In this document: positions 24,335 through 32,340 of the stretch, piece after piece
Position numbering within the stretch: position 1 is the stretch's first letter
How the letters are laid out: every line of letters starts with the position of its first letter
Assembly: GCA_014656175.1 (NCBI GenBank)
Contig: BNBX01000006.1
Location: forward strand, 186,001-250,000
Reading direction: 5' to 3'
DNA length: 64,000 bases
DNA from: Streptomyces werraensis
GTDB lineage: Bacteria > Actinomycetota > Actinomycetes > Streptomycetales > Streptomycetaceae
Program-made: the position numbers and the translations under genes
The notes under the pieces: model-generated
Database searches by the model: none
What the model saw: only the letters and a program-made list of their open reading frames with translations
What the model was told of the DNA's origin: nothing

Positions 24335-25525
24335 ATGACCGGTGACCGGTTCGGATGGCGCGTGTGCCTGCTCGGCGGCGCCGTGTTCGCGGTGTGCATG
24401 ACCGGCACCACGCTGCCGACCCCGCTGTACCCGCTCTACCAGCAGAAGTTCGGCTTCTCCGAGCTGACGGTCACCGTCGTGTACGCGGTGTACGCCTTCG
24501 CGGTCATCGGCGCCCTGCTGCTCGCGGGCAACGCCTCCGACGCCGTCGGCAGACGCCCGGTCCTCCTCTGGGGCCTGGCCTGCGCGGCCGCGAGCGCGGC
24601 CTGCTTCCTGCCGGCCGCCGACATCGCCTGGCTGTACGCCGGACGGCTCCTGTCGGGCCTGTCGGCCGGCCTGTTCACCGGAGCCGCGACAGCCTACGTC
24701 ATGGAATCGGCCCCGCCCGGCCGGACCTCCCGCGCCACGTTCGTCGCCACGGCCGTCAACATGGGCGGCCTCGGCTGCGGCCCCCTGCTCGCCGGAATCC
24801 TCGCGGAGTACGCCCCCTGGCCCCTCCACCTCCCGTATGCCGTCCACCTGACCCTCGTCGCCTGCTCGGTGGCGGTGCTGCTGTGGCTGCCGGAGACCGT
24901 GAGGGACCTGCGCCCGCTGCGTACCGTACGGCCGCAGCGCCCAGGCGTGCCCCCGCACGTGCGGGCGGTGTTCGGCCCGGCGGCGACGGCCGCGTTCGTG
25001 GGCTTCGCCCTGTTCGGGGTGTTCACCTCCGTCAGCCCCGCGTTCCTCGCGCGGTACCTCGACGTGACCGACCACGCGGTGAGCGGCGCGGTCGTCGCGA
25101 CGGCGTTCTTCGCGTCGATCGCCGGACAGACGGCGGTCGGCCGCGTGGGGGTGGGCCGGTCCCTCCCACTGGGCTGCGCCGGGCTGCTCGCGGGCCTCGC
25201 CCTGCTGGCGGGCGCGCTCCACTGGGACTCGCTGGCGCTTGTGGTGCCGAGCGCGCTCGTCGGCGGCGTGGGCCAGGGGCTGGCGTTCCGCGGGGCGCTG
25301 ACCGCGGTGAGCCGGGCGTCGCCTCCGGACCGGCGGGCGGCGGTCATCTCCTCGCTGTTCGTCGTGGCGTACGCGGGCATCTCGGTCCCGGTCATCGGGG
25401 TGGGACTGCTGACGGAACCGCTGGGCCTGGAGAACGCGGGGCTGGTCTTCATCGCGTGCATGGCGGCGCTGGTGATCTCGGCGGCGGGCTATCTGCTGCG
25501 CAGACCGGTGCAGGCGGAGGCGTGA
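24335..25525 (+). CDS. MFS transporter, 12 membrane segments (DHA1-like)
   Basis: 396 residues starting at ATG 24335. The first segment ends TTLPTPLYPLYQQKFGFSEL, and the loop between segments 2 and 3 is GNASDAVGRRPVLLWG, an MFS motif A (GxxxDxxGRR). Segment 5 has GLGCGPLLAGILAEYAPWPL. Such carriers export sugars or drugs by proton antiport. TAGCGT eight bases before the start could be a -10 for a leaderless mRNA. It diverges from the TetR gene, and the 30-bp operator is about 100 bases upstream, so it may also be under TetR control. The substrate is unknown. Confidence 0.85.
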   Translation: MTGDRFGWRVCLLGGAVFAVCMTGTTLPTPLYPLYQQKFGFSELTVTVVYAVYAFAVIGALLLAGNASDAVGRRPVLLWGLACAAASAACFLPAADIAWLYAGRLLSGLSAGLFTGAATAYVMESAPPGRTSRATFVATAVNMGGLGCGPLLAGILAEYAPWPLHLPYAVHLTLVACSVAVLLWLPETVRDLRPLRTVRPQRPGVPPHVRAVFGPAATAAFVGFALFGVFTSVSPAFLARYLDVTDHAVSGAVVATAFFASIAGQTAVGRVGVGRSLPLGCAGLLAGLALLAGALHWDSLALVVPSALVGGVGQGLAFRGALTAVSRASPPDRRAAVISSLFVVAYAGISVPVIGVGLLTEPLGLENAGLVFIACMAALVISAAGYLLRRPVQAEA

Positions 25526-25661
25526 ACGGCAGGGGCGTTCTCGGCCCGGGAGGCCTTTCGGCGCGCACGGTGCCGTGCGGCGTCCTATAGTCGTCCGTGC
25601 AAAGAATGTTGAATATCAAACTTCCTTGAAGGTCGAACGTCCTCGGTGGGAGGCACCCGGC

Positions 25662-26660
25662 ATGAGCAACACGGAGACACGACCGGCGGAGATGCGGTGC
25701 GGCGGCGAGGCCGAGGCCGACCGCCCGGCCGAGGTCGAGATCCTCACGGCCCGTGACGTGCCGCTCGGCGGCCCCCGCGCGATGCGGGTACGGCGCACCC
25801 TGCCGCAGCGCGCCCGGTCGCTGATCGGCGCCTGGTGCTTCGCCGACCACTACGGCCCCGACGACGTCGCCGGCACCGGCGGCATGAACGTGCCCCCGCA
25901 TCCACACACGGGTCTGCAGACGGTGAGCTGGCTGTTCACCGGGGAGATCGAGCACCGCGACAGCCTGGGCAGCCACGCCTACGTCCGCCCCGGCGAACTG
26001 AACCTGATGACCGGCGGCCACGGCATCGCCCACTCGGAGGTCTCGACGCCGGACACGACGATCCTGCACGGCGTGCAGCTGTGGGTGGCGCTGCCGGACG
26101 AGCACCGCGGCACGGAACGGGACTTCCAGCACCACGTCCCGCACCCCGTCGCCCTGAACGGCGGCGAGGCCCGCGTCTTCCTCGGCACGCTCGCGGGCGC
26201 CACGTCACCGGTCCGCACCTTCACCCCGCTGCTGGGCGCGGAACTCACGGTGTCGCCGGGTGCGCGGCTGGTGCTGGACGTCGACCCCGTCTTCGAACAC
26301 GGGGTGCTCGTCGACGCGGGGGACGTCCTCGTCGAGGACACCCCGGTGGAACGGGCCGCCCTCGCCTACACGGCACCGGGCCGCACCTGTCTCACCCTCA
26401 CCAACCGGGGCACGGCTCCCGCCCGCCTGATCCTCCTCGGCGGCCCGCCCTTCGGCGAGGAGATCATCATGTGGTGGAACTTCATCGGCCGCACGCACGA
26501 GGACATCGTCCGGGCGCGGGGCGACTGGACGACAGAGGTGGAGTCGGGGACGGGGGACCGTTTCGGCGAGGTGCGGGGCTACGGCGGGGATCCGCTGCCG
26601 GCGCCGGAACTGCCGAACGTGCCGCTGCGGCCGCGGGGGAGGCCCGCACCGCGCGCGTGA
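25662..26660 (+). CDS. Pirin-family bicupin protein
   Basis: 332 residues from ATG 25662 (GGGAGG upstream). Pirin signatures are clear: metal-binding residues in the first cupin (PPHPHTGLQTVSWLF, DSLGSHAYVRPGELNLMTGG, GIAHSE), then VQLWVALPDEHR, and a C-terminal pirin domain ending IMWWNFIGRTHEDI. Family members bind iron or another metal; some have quercetinase-like activity, others interact with enzymes. The upstream AT-rich stretch 25600-25630 (GTTGAATATCAAAC) may be its promoter. It is followed at 12 bases by a small gene. Confidence 0.9.
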   Translation: MSNTETRPAEMRCGGEAEADRPAEVEILTARDVPLGGPRAMRVRRTLPQRARSLIGAWCFADHYGPDDVAGTGGMNVPPHPHTGLQTVSWLFTGEIEHRDSLGSHAYVRPGELNLMTGGHGIAHSEVSTPDTTILHGVQLWVALPDEHRGTERDFQHHVPHPVALNGGEARVFLGTLAGATSPVRTFTPLLGAELTVSPGARLVLDVDPVFEHGVLVDAGDVLVEDTPVERAALAYTAPGRTCLTLTNRGTAPARLILLGGPPFGEEIIMWWNFIGRTHEDIVRARGDWTTEVESGTGDRFGEVRGYGGDPLPAPELPNVPLRPRGRPAPRA

Positions 26661-26672
26661 GAGCATCGCTCC

Positions 26673-26960
26673 ATGAGCGGAGATCCGGAAGTGAGTGCTC
26701 TGGCCGTCAACGTCACGATCCCGGAGTCCCTCCGCTGGACGGACACACGGCGCGGCCAGGAGTTCCAGCTGACCACCCTCAACGTCCGCCTCCTCCCGGA
26801 CGGCCGCCTCGCCGTGAAGGCGTACGGCCGCCCTGTCGCCGGCGGCCGGGGCGCGTACGTCTCGTTCCCGGTCCCGGACGATCCGGAACTGGCGTCGCTG
26901 GTCGCGAAAGCGGCCACTCGAGCCGCGGCGCTGTGGGCCGACCACCGGGGGCTGGGCTGA
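26673..26960 (+). CDS. Hypothetical small protein
   Basis: 95 residues, starting at ATG 26673, 12 bases after the pirin stop and so probably co-transcribed. It begins MSGDPEVSALAVNVTIPESL and is a predicted soluble beta-rich domain followed by a C-terminal helix. I do not recognise the family and no catalytic motif is visible. Confidence 0.7.
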   Translation: MSGDPEVSALAVNVTIPESLRWTDTRRGQEFQLTTLNVRLLPDGRLAVKAYGRPVAGGRGAYVSFPVPDDPELASLVAKAATRAAALWADHRGLG

Positions 26961-27147
26961 GCCCGCCCGGGACCGAGCGGCTGGATGCCGCGACTTCGCC
27001 GCAGGCCACGTCGAAATCGAGGGCGGCGTAGAAGCCGATGGGGGCTGGAGGGCCTGGCAGGGCAGGGGGGCGTTTTGTCCAGACCGCAGTCTAAGGGCTG
27101 TCCCGTAAATGATCTCTGACGTGCTGGTTCAACTGCCGGTTTCTCCG

Positions 27148-27867
27148 TTATCCGGCGAGGGTGAGGTTGTGCAGGCGTGCGATGCCGAGCATGGTGTGGT
27201 GGACTCCCTCGCCCTTGAGGTGGCAGTCACGCATGATCTTCCAGGTCTTCATGCGGGCGAAGGTGTGCTCGACGCGGGCGCGGACCTTGCGGTGGGAGGC
27301 GTTGTGTTCCTCTTTCCAAGCCGAGAGTTGGGCTTGGCCCTTCTCGCGGCGGTGCGGGATGACCAGGCCGGTGCCCCGGTAACCGCCGTCCGCGATGACC
27401 GTGTTGCCCGGCCGACGGCGTCCTTCGCGCCGGACAATTCCCACGCCTTGCAGTCGTTGCGGTTGCCGGGCAGCATCCGGCCGATGGCGACGACGAGTCG
27501 GGTGTCGGCGTCGATGACGACTTGGTGGTTGGTGGAGTATCTGTAGTTTTTCGACTGCTCAGCGATGCTGTGGTCGCGGGTGGGGACGAGGGTGCCGTCC
27601 ACGATCAGCACGGTGCCCCTGGGGAACCGCTTGCGTTGCTGGAGCGCGAGCAACGGCCCGAGGTGGTCGATGATGCGACCGGCCGCCGACTTCGAAATGC
27701 CGAACAGCGGCGCGAGCTGCCGCAGAGTCACGTTGGTGCGCCAGTATGCGACAACGAGCAGAACCCTTGCGTCGTAGTGCCGTGAGCAGCTTGCCGAACT
27801 GCCGCGTGCTCAGCCCGGTGAACGGGCCTATCCAGGGAGGCTCCGAAGCCGTGATCACACTAGCCAT
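27148..27867 (-). pseudogene. Decayed IS5-family transposase (DDE_Tnp_4 type)
   Basis: Three frames together rebuild one transposase. The N-terminus MASVITASEPPWIGPFTGLS starts at ATG 27867. Near 27776 a deletion of roughly 20 codons plus a frameshift leads to the middle part (TLRQLAPLFGISKSAAGRII, then VDGTLVPT with the first catalytic Asp). A second frameshift near 27410 leads to the end part (VIADGGYRGTGLVIPHRRE with the second Asp, ARVEHTFARMKTWK with the Glu). The full DDE triad survives but is split over reading frames, so no active enzyme can be made. Confidence 0.88.
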
Positions 27868-27963
27868 CGCGAGATCATTTCATTCGGATCAGCCGATGCT
27901 CCCGGAGCTGCCCCTCGGCCCTCGTATCTACCCTCCCAGAGGGCGATGCTAGTCCGTCAGACG

Positions 27964-28764
27964 TCAGCCGATGAACGCGTCAGTGACCACGGTGTACGCG
28001 TACCAGAGAGTGCTGCCGAGGGTAGCGAGCCCCACCAGCGCCAGGACGGCCGTCATGCAGCGCATCGCGAGGGACTCACGGACCATGGTCCGAGAGGGAT
28101 TGGCCGGGTCGTAAATGACCTCAATCCGCCGATCGGAACTGGTGGTGGTGGGAAAGTGGCTCTCCCCGCTGATGTCCGTATAGCGGTACGCCCTCATCCC
28201 ATCGACGTTGTGCGAGAACTGCGCAATCACCGCGATGCCGTGCTTTCGCAGCCACCATGCCCGGCACAGGCTCCGGCCGGGCAGGTAGGCAGTCAGCCAG
28301 CCGATGAGGATGCCGATGAACGCGGGCACCAGCATCGCCGAGTAGCGCGCTCCTCCGGCCACACCCACGGCCACCACAGCAACGCCAGCTGCCAGGAGCA
28401 GGACGATCAGGGCCGCGCCTCCCGCGGTAATCCGCCGTTCCTGGACCGCAAGCGAGCGGATGCTGACGAGTGTGGAGCCGTCGGCACGCGGCTCGCCCGG
28501 CGCCCGCCTCGGCAACAGTCGGTTGACCGCGTCGGCAAACGCGGCGACCGCGACCACACTCTCGTCCTCGGCACAGTGGACGTGCGGCGCCGTGCCGTCA
28601 GGCACGGTCAGTTCAATCGCGGCACGCCGCCCGTCCACGGTAACCCGCTCGATCGCCGTGAGCGGTATGGCCAGCTCCTCGCCCGCCCGCTCCAGCAGCA
28701 CCCCGTCGTGAGTCAACCGCGCCACCACGCCACCGCCCCGCAAGACGAGATGAGGCGTCGTCAT
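27964..28764 (-). CDS. Membrane protein with DUF3592-like C-terminal domain, between IS ends
   Basis: 266 residues from ATG 28764. A soluble N-terminal domain of about 110 residues resembles a PH-like fold. Two adjacent membrane segments follow (about 113-135 with LIVLLLAAGVAVVAVGV, and about 140-160). Then comes a DUF3592-like part (YRYTDISGESHF, then IEVIYDPANPSRTMV) and a final membrane segment. DUF3592 proteins are uncharacterised. The intact frame beside a ruined transposase shows it is not simply decaying with it. The region is less GC-biased than its surroundings. Confidence 0.75.
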   Translation of the reverse strand: MTTPHLVLRGGGVVARLTHDGVLLERAGEELAIPLTAIERVTVDGRRAAIELTVPDGTAPHVHCAEDESVVAVAAFADAVNRLLPRRAPGEPRADGSTLVSIRSLAVQERRITAGGAALIVLLLAAGVAVVAVGVAGGARYSAMLVPAFIGILIGWLTAYLPGRSLCRAWWLRKHGIAVIAQFSHNVDGMRAYRYTDISGESHFPTTTSSDRRIEVIYDPANPSRTMVRESLAMRCMTAVLALVGLATLGSTLWYAYTVVTDAFIG

Positions 28765-28831
28765 CTCAAACCCCGGCGGGCGTTCCCCGCAGCGTCCTCA
28801 CCCATCACTCTGCCCCCGTCTCCTCGATCAG

Positions 28832-28850
28832 GGCGGATCCTAGATCCGCC
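28832..28850. repeat. Palindrome GGCGGATC-CTA-GATCCGCC upstream of the membrane-protein gene
   Basis: Perfect 8-bp arms around CTA lie 68 bases before the start of the DUF3592-like gene, inside the 220-base stretch 28765-28985 that otherwise holds no gene. It could be a regulator site or a short hairpin. Confidence 0.5.
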
Positions 28851-28985
28851 ATCCCCTCGCTGTCATCAACCAACCCTCCCAACCCGCGCGTACAGCGCAC
28901 CTACACAGCCTCCTCCAGGCCGCACAGACAGCCACCGCTAGCGGTTCGGCATACGCGCACCTTCAGATCGATTACGGGACGGCCC

Positions 28986-29426
28986 TTAGTCAGAATCGAA
29001 TAGAATGTCGGTGATGTCTACGGCGGGACGCCCGAACATGGTGGTCAGGGCGCGCCGCTGGTGCTGCGTCAGCGGGTTGGTGAAGACCACGGCCTCGGCA
29101 TCGGCCTGGTCGGCGACCTGAGCCACCTCCCGGGCCTTCCCGTGACTCAGCAGTGTCCGGGAGGAGTAAGGCAGACCCATCGTCCGCACCCCGCCGCCCG
29201 AGACGCCGCGGCGTTGCACGATCCGCGCGACGACACGGGCACCGTGCGCGGCGAGTTGTGCGGCGGCTTCCACCATGACCGTCTCGAAGTCCTTCTGCCT
29301 GGCGGAGAAGAAGCCGACCAGGACGACGTCGGCGCCGGTGGCGGGCAGCCGGTAGGGCGGGAGCGGGACCGGCGCGGACGCCCCACGGCGGGACGGCCGC
29401 CGGTCACGTCTTCGGGGCTGGTGCAC
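28986..29426 (-). CDS. Stand-alone HflX N-terminal-domain-like protein, ending at the IS boundary
   Basis: About 146 residues from a candidate GTG at 29426; the start is uncertain because no ribosome-binding site stands out. From residue 35 it reads like the nucleotide-binding N-domain of the ribosome-associated GTPase HflX: ADVVLVGFFSARQKDFETVM, then SRTLLSHGKAREVAQVADQA (compare the GKxxEL motif) and AVVFTNPLTQHQRRAL. The GTPase domain is missing: no Walker or G motifs follow, and the TAA stop lies in the IS end. It is either a natural short paralogue or a truncated hflX-like gene. Confidence 0.6.
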   Translation of the reverse strand: MHQPRRRDRRPSRRGASAPVPLPPYRLPATGADVVLVGFFSARQKDFETVMVEAAAQLAAHGARVVARIVQRRGVSGGGVRTMGLPYSSRTLLSHGKAREVAQVADQADAEAVVFTNPLTQHQRRALTTMFGRPAVDITDILFDSD

Positions 29427-29584
29427 GAGCCGCAGGCTACGGGATGGCCGGCACTGCGGCGACACCGGATGTGCTCCACCGCGCCGGCATCCGAGACCGG
29501 CGACAGGGATCCACCCGTTGTGGTCCGTCTGCCGGGGCCGACGGGGGGTACCAAGTGCTGGGGCTTCCAACGGAAGGACGGCGC

Positions 29585-30217
29585 ATGTCGGTCGACCTCA
29601 TCGGGTTTCTCGGGGTGGTGCTGGTGGCCTACGTGGTGCCGGGGCCTGACTTCCTCGTGGTCGTCAGATCGGCTGCCGAACACCCCGCCAAGGGGCGGGC
29701 TGCGGCGCTCGGTGCGCAGAGTGGGCTGTGCGTGCACGTGGTGGCCGCGGCGGTGGGGCTGTCCGTGCTGGCCGCCCGATCCCCGGTGGTCTACGACGCG
29801 GTCAAGTTCCTGGGCGCCGCCTATCTGGTCCACCTGGGGGTCCGCGCAGTGCTCGCCGCTCGGCGGGTGGCGCAGCGTCAACGCGGTGGAGGTGACGTGA
29901 CGGTCGGCACGTCCCCCGGCCGGTGGCGGTCCGGCTTCGCCCAGGGTTTCCTCACGAACGTGCTGAACCCCAAGGCGGCCCTCTTCTTCCTCAGCGTCCT
30001 GCCGCAGTTCGTCCACGGCGACGGCTCCCCGACACGGCAGATCTTCCTCCTCGGCGTCCTGGACGTGCTCGTCGGCGTCGCATACTGGTTCGCGCTGGTC
30101 ACCGTCGCGGCCCGGCTGCGCGTGCTGCTGGCGCGCCCGAGGTTTCGTCACCGCTGGGAGCTGACGACCGGGTGGTTGTTCATCGGGATCGGTGTCGGCG
30201 TCGCCGCGGCGGCATGA
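29585..30217 (+). CDS. LysE/RhtB-family amino-acid or metabolite exporter
   Basis: 210 residues from ATG 29585 behind GGAAGGA. Typical family landmarks are VAYVVPGPDFLVVV in the first membrane segment, AALGAQSGLCVHVVAAAVGL, FLGAAYLVHLGVRA, and GFLTNVLNPKAALFFLSVLP. Five to six membrane segments are expected. These proteins export amino acids or homoserine lactone-like compounds by proton antiport. No regulator of the LysG type is adjacent. The substrate cannot be read from the sequence. Confidence 0.9.
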   Translation: MSVDLIGFLGVVLVAYVVPGPDFLVVVRSAAEHPAKGRAAALGAQSGLCVHVVAAAVGLSVLAARSPVVYDAVKFLGAAYLVHLGVRAVLAARRVAQRQRGGGDVTVGTSPGRWRSGFAQGFLTNVLNPKAALFFLSVLPQFVHGDGSPTRQIFLLGVLDVLVGVAYWFALVTVAARLRVLLARPRFRHRWELTTGWLFIGIGVGVAAAA

Positions 30218-30225
30218 CGGTGTGC

Positions 30226-30256
30226 TTGACCCTCACGTGGCGTGAGGCCGCACAGT
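30226..30256 (+). promoter_or_regulatory. MerR-type promoter with 19-bp spacer and internal inverted repeat
   Basis: A -35 TTGACC (30226-30231) and a -10 CACAGT (30251-30256) are 19 bases apart. A perfect repeat, CCTCACG-TGG-CGTGAGG (30231-30247), fills the spacer. MerR proteins activate such over-long promoters by twisting the DNA. The ATG at 30264 is eight bases after the -10, so the mRNA may be leaderless. Confidence 0.75.
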
Positions 30257-30263
30257 CGGAGGC

Positions 30264-31379
30264 ATGGAGGAGCACTGGACCGTGGGGCGCGTCGCCGAGT
30301 TGGCCGGGGTGAGTGTCCGTACGTTGCATCACTACGACGACATCGGTCTCGTCCGGCCGTCGGGCCGTACCGCGGCCGGGTACCGGGCGTACTCGACGGA
30401 CGACGTGGAGCGGTTGCGGGAGGTACTGGCGTACCGGCGGCTGGGGTTCGGGCTGCGGGAGATCGCGGAACTGGTGGGGGATCCCGGCGCCGACGCCGTC
30501 GCCCACCTGGGCCGACTGCGTGGGCTGTTGCTGGCGCGGCGCGAGCGCGTCGACGCGATGGTCGCTGCCATCGACAGGGAGCTCGAGGCGAGGGCGAAGG
30601 GGCTGACGGTGACGCCGGAGGAGCAACTGGGATTGCTCGGGGCGCGGTTGTACGACGCGATCGGCGGCGCCTACCCCGCGACGCGGCGTACGGATCCGCG
30701 GATCGCCGCGCGGATCTGGGACGCCCTCGGTGACGCGCGGACGGTCGTGAACGTCGGGGCCGGCACCGGGTCCTACGAGCCCGCCGACCGCGAGGTGACC
30801 GCGGTGGAGCCGTCGGCGGTCATGCGGGGGCAGCGGCCGGCGTATGCGGCGGCGTGCGTGTCCGCCGACGCGGAGCAGCTGCCGTTCGCGGACGGGTCCT
30901 TCGACGCCGCGATGGCCGTGTCCACCGTGCACCACTGGAGGGACCCGCTGGCGGGGCTCCGCGAGATGCGGCGCGTCGCCCGCCGCGTCGTCGTGCTGAC
31001 CTTCGACACCGACGAGCCTGGATGGCAGGACCGGTTCTGGCTCACCCGCGACTACCTGCCCGAGTTCGCCGACGTGCTCCACGGCTTCCCGTCGCTCGCC
31101 GGGATGGCCGGCGCGATCGGCGCCCGTACCGAGCCGGTGCCCGTCCCGTGGGACTGCGCCGACGGGCTCTTCGAGGCGTACTGGCGCCGCCCTGAGGCGT
31201 ATCTGCGCGAGCCTGTGCGCCGTGCGATGTCGGTGTGGACGAGGGTCGGGCCGGACGCCGAGCGGCGCGCGGTGCGCCACCTCGGCGACGACCTCGCCTC
31301 CGGCCGCTGGGCCGAGCGCAACGGGGGCCTCGCCGGCCTCGACTCCGCCGACCTCGGACTCCGGCTGCTCATCGCCTGA
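30264..31379 (+). CDS. MerR-family regulator fused to a SAM-dependent methyltransferase domain
   Basis: 371 residues. Residues 1-75 are a MerR helix-turn-helix (WTVGRVAELAGVSVRTLHHY, then RPSGRTAAGYRAYSTDD), followed by the dimerising coiled coil to about 125. From about 140 a class I methyltransferase follows: TVVNVGAGTGSYEP is the SAM-binding loop, ADAEQLPFADGSFDAAMAV covers motifs II-III, and LREMRRVARRVVVLTFDTDE completes the fold. In MerR regulators the C-terminal part normally senses an effector, so SAM or a methylated compound may be sensed or modified. Its own 19-bp-spacer promoter suggests autoregulation. Confidence 0.88.
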   Translation: MEEHWTVGRVAELAGVSVRTLHHYDDIGLVRPSGRTAAGYRAYSTDDVERLREVLAYRRLGFGLREIAELVGDPGADAVAHLGRLRGLLLARRERVDAMVAAIDRELEARAKGLTVTPEEQLGLLGARLYDAIGGAYPATRRTDPRIAARIWDALGDARTVVNVGAGTGSYEPADREVTAVEPSAVMRGQRPAYAAACVSADAEQLPFADGSFDAAMAVSTVHHWRDPLAGLREMRRVARRVVVLTFDTDEPGWQDRFWLTRDYLPEFADVLHGFPSLAGMAGAIGARTEPVPVPWDCADGLFEAYWRRPEAYLREPVRRAMSVWTRVGPDAERRAVRHLGDDLASGRWAERNGGLAGLDSADLGLRLLIA

Positions 31380-31659
31380 CCGGGCTCGGAGCAGCCCCGC
31401 CCGATGCACGAGCAACGCGGTCTGCACGCGGTTGAGCCAAGTACCCTCACCGTCGACGAGCCGTCCCGCAGCGGTGGTCAGCGGTCGCGGACGTGGAGCA
31501 CGATGCGCGCCCCGTTCACGTGCGTCGTCGCACGCGCGCGGAAGTGCCGCCGCAGCGTGAGCGTCTTGGCCTGCTCCCGGGTCGCCCGTCGATCGCCCGC
31601 TGATCCGACCTGACCGGACGATCAGGAAGGTGCGCAGGTGCTGTGCGAGGCTGCAGCGC

Positions 31660-32340
31660 ATGCGGATACTCGTGGTCGAAGACGAGGTCGACCTCGCCCA
31701 CACCCTGCGCACCGGTCTGACCGCCGAGGGGTACAGAGTCGACCTCGCCCATGACGGCCGGCAGGGACTCTGGATGGCCCGGACCGGCGCATACGCCCTG
31801 GTCGTACTGGACTTGATGCTCCCCGGTCTCAACGGCTACAAGGTGTGTGCCCAGTTGCGCCGGGAGGGCAACGCGACGCCCGTCCTGGTGCTCACCGCCA
31901 GGGACGGGGACCGGGACCAGGCGGAGGCCCTGGACACGGGGGCCGACGACTACCTGGCCAAGCCGTTCTCCTACATGGTGCTCGTCGCCCGGTTGCGGGC
32001 CCTGGTCCGGCGGTCCGCGGCCACCGCGCCGCCCGTCCTCGCCGTGGGCGACCTGTCGTTGGACGTCGCGGGCCGGGTGTGCCGACGGGGCGGAGTCCGG
32101 GTGGACCTCACCCCGAGGGAGTTCGCCGTACTGGAACTGCTGGCCCGCCGCGCGGGCCAGGCCGTGTCCAAGGGCGACCTGCTCTACCACGCGTGGCCCG
32201 ACGAGGCCTACGACCCGAACTTGGTCGAGGCGCGCGTCAGTTCACTCCGCAGAAAGGTGGACACCGCGTTCCGGCGGCAGTCCCTGCAGACCGTACGAGG
32301 CACCGGCTATCGATTGGTGGACGACCGTGAACGCGCTTGA
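31660..32340 (+). CDS. OmpR-family two-component response regulator
   Basis: 226 residues from ATG 31660. The receiver domain has the acidic pocket VVEDE, the phospho-acceptor Asp at 51 in VVLDLMLPG, Thr in LVLTARD and Lys in LAKPFSY. The DNA-binding winged helix of the PhoB/OmpR type occupies about 130-223 (LTPREFAVLELLARRAGQAV, ending RGTGYRL). It overlaps the start of the sensor kinase gene by 14 bases. The 280 bases upstream hold no gene I can support. The target genes are unknown. Confidence 0.93.
   Translation: MRILVVEDEVDLAHTLRTGLTAEGYRVDLAHDGRQGLWMARTGAYALVVLDLMLPGLNGYKVCAQLRREGNATPVLVLTARDGDRDQAEALDTGADDYLAKPFSYMVLVARLRALVRRSAATAPPVLAVGDLSLDVAGRVCRRGGVRVDLTPREFAVLELLARRAGQAVSKGDLLYHAWPDEAYDPNLVEARVSSLRRKVDTAFRRQSLQTVRGTGYRLVDDRERA

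Larger units (their letters stand above)
27091..28989. mobile_element. IS5-like element remnant with two matching ends around a passenger gene
   Basis: The left end 27091-27115 (CTAAGGGCTGTCCCGTAA...) and the right end 28965-28989 are inverted repeats identical at 22 of 25 positions. Between them lie a broken transposase (27148-27867) and a DUF3592-like membrane-protein gene. A second, inner 10-base repeat, AAATGATCTC at 27107-27116 inverted at 27871-27880, marks where the right end of an ordinary 0.8-kb IS would lie, but its outer terminus is lost. The unit is thus either an IS with cargo or two decayed copies flanking a gene. The shared flanking dinucleotide TA is the only target duplication visible. 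Confidence 0.65.

Noticed and set aside
27249..27731. Intact IS transposase
   Set aside because: The N-terminal, central and C-terminal parts lie in three frames, with a deletion near 27776 and a frameshift near 27410, so it is a pseudogene.
31847..32326. Extension of the histidine kinase back into the response regulator
   Set aside because: That part is a shifted frame of the regulator. GTG 32327 gives the expected 14-base overlap and a normal N-terminal membrane segment.
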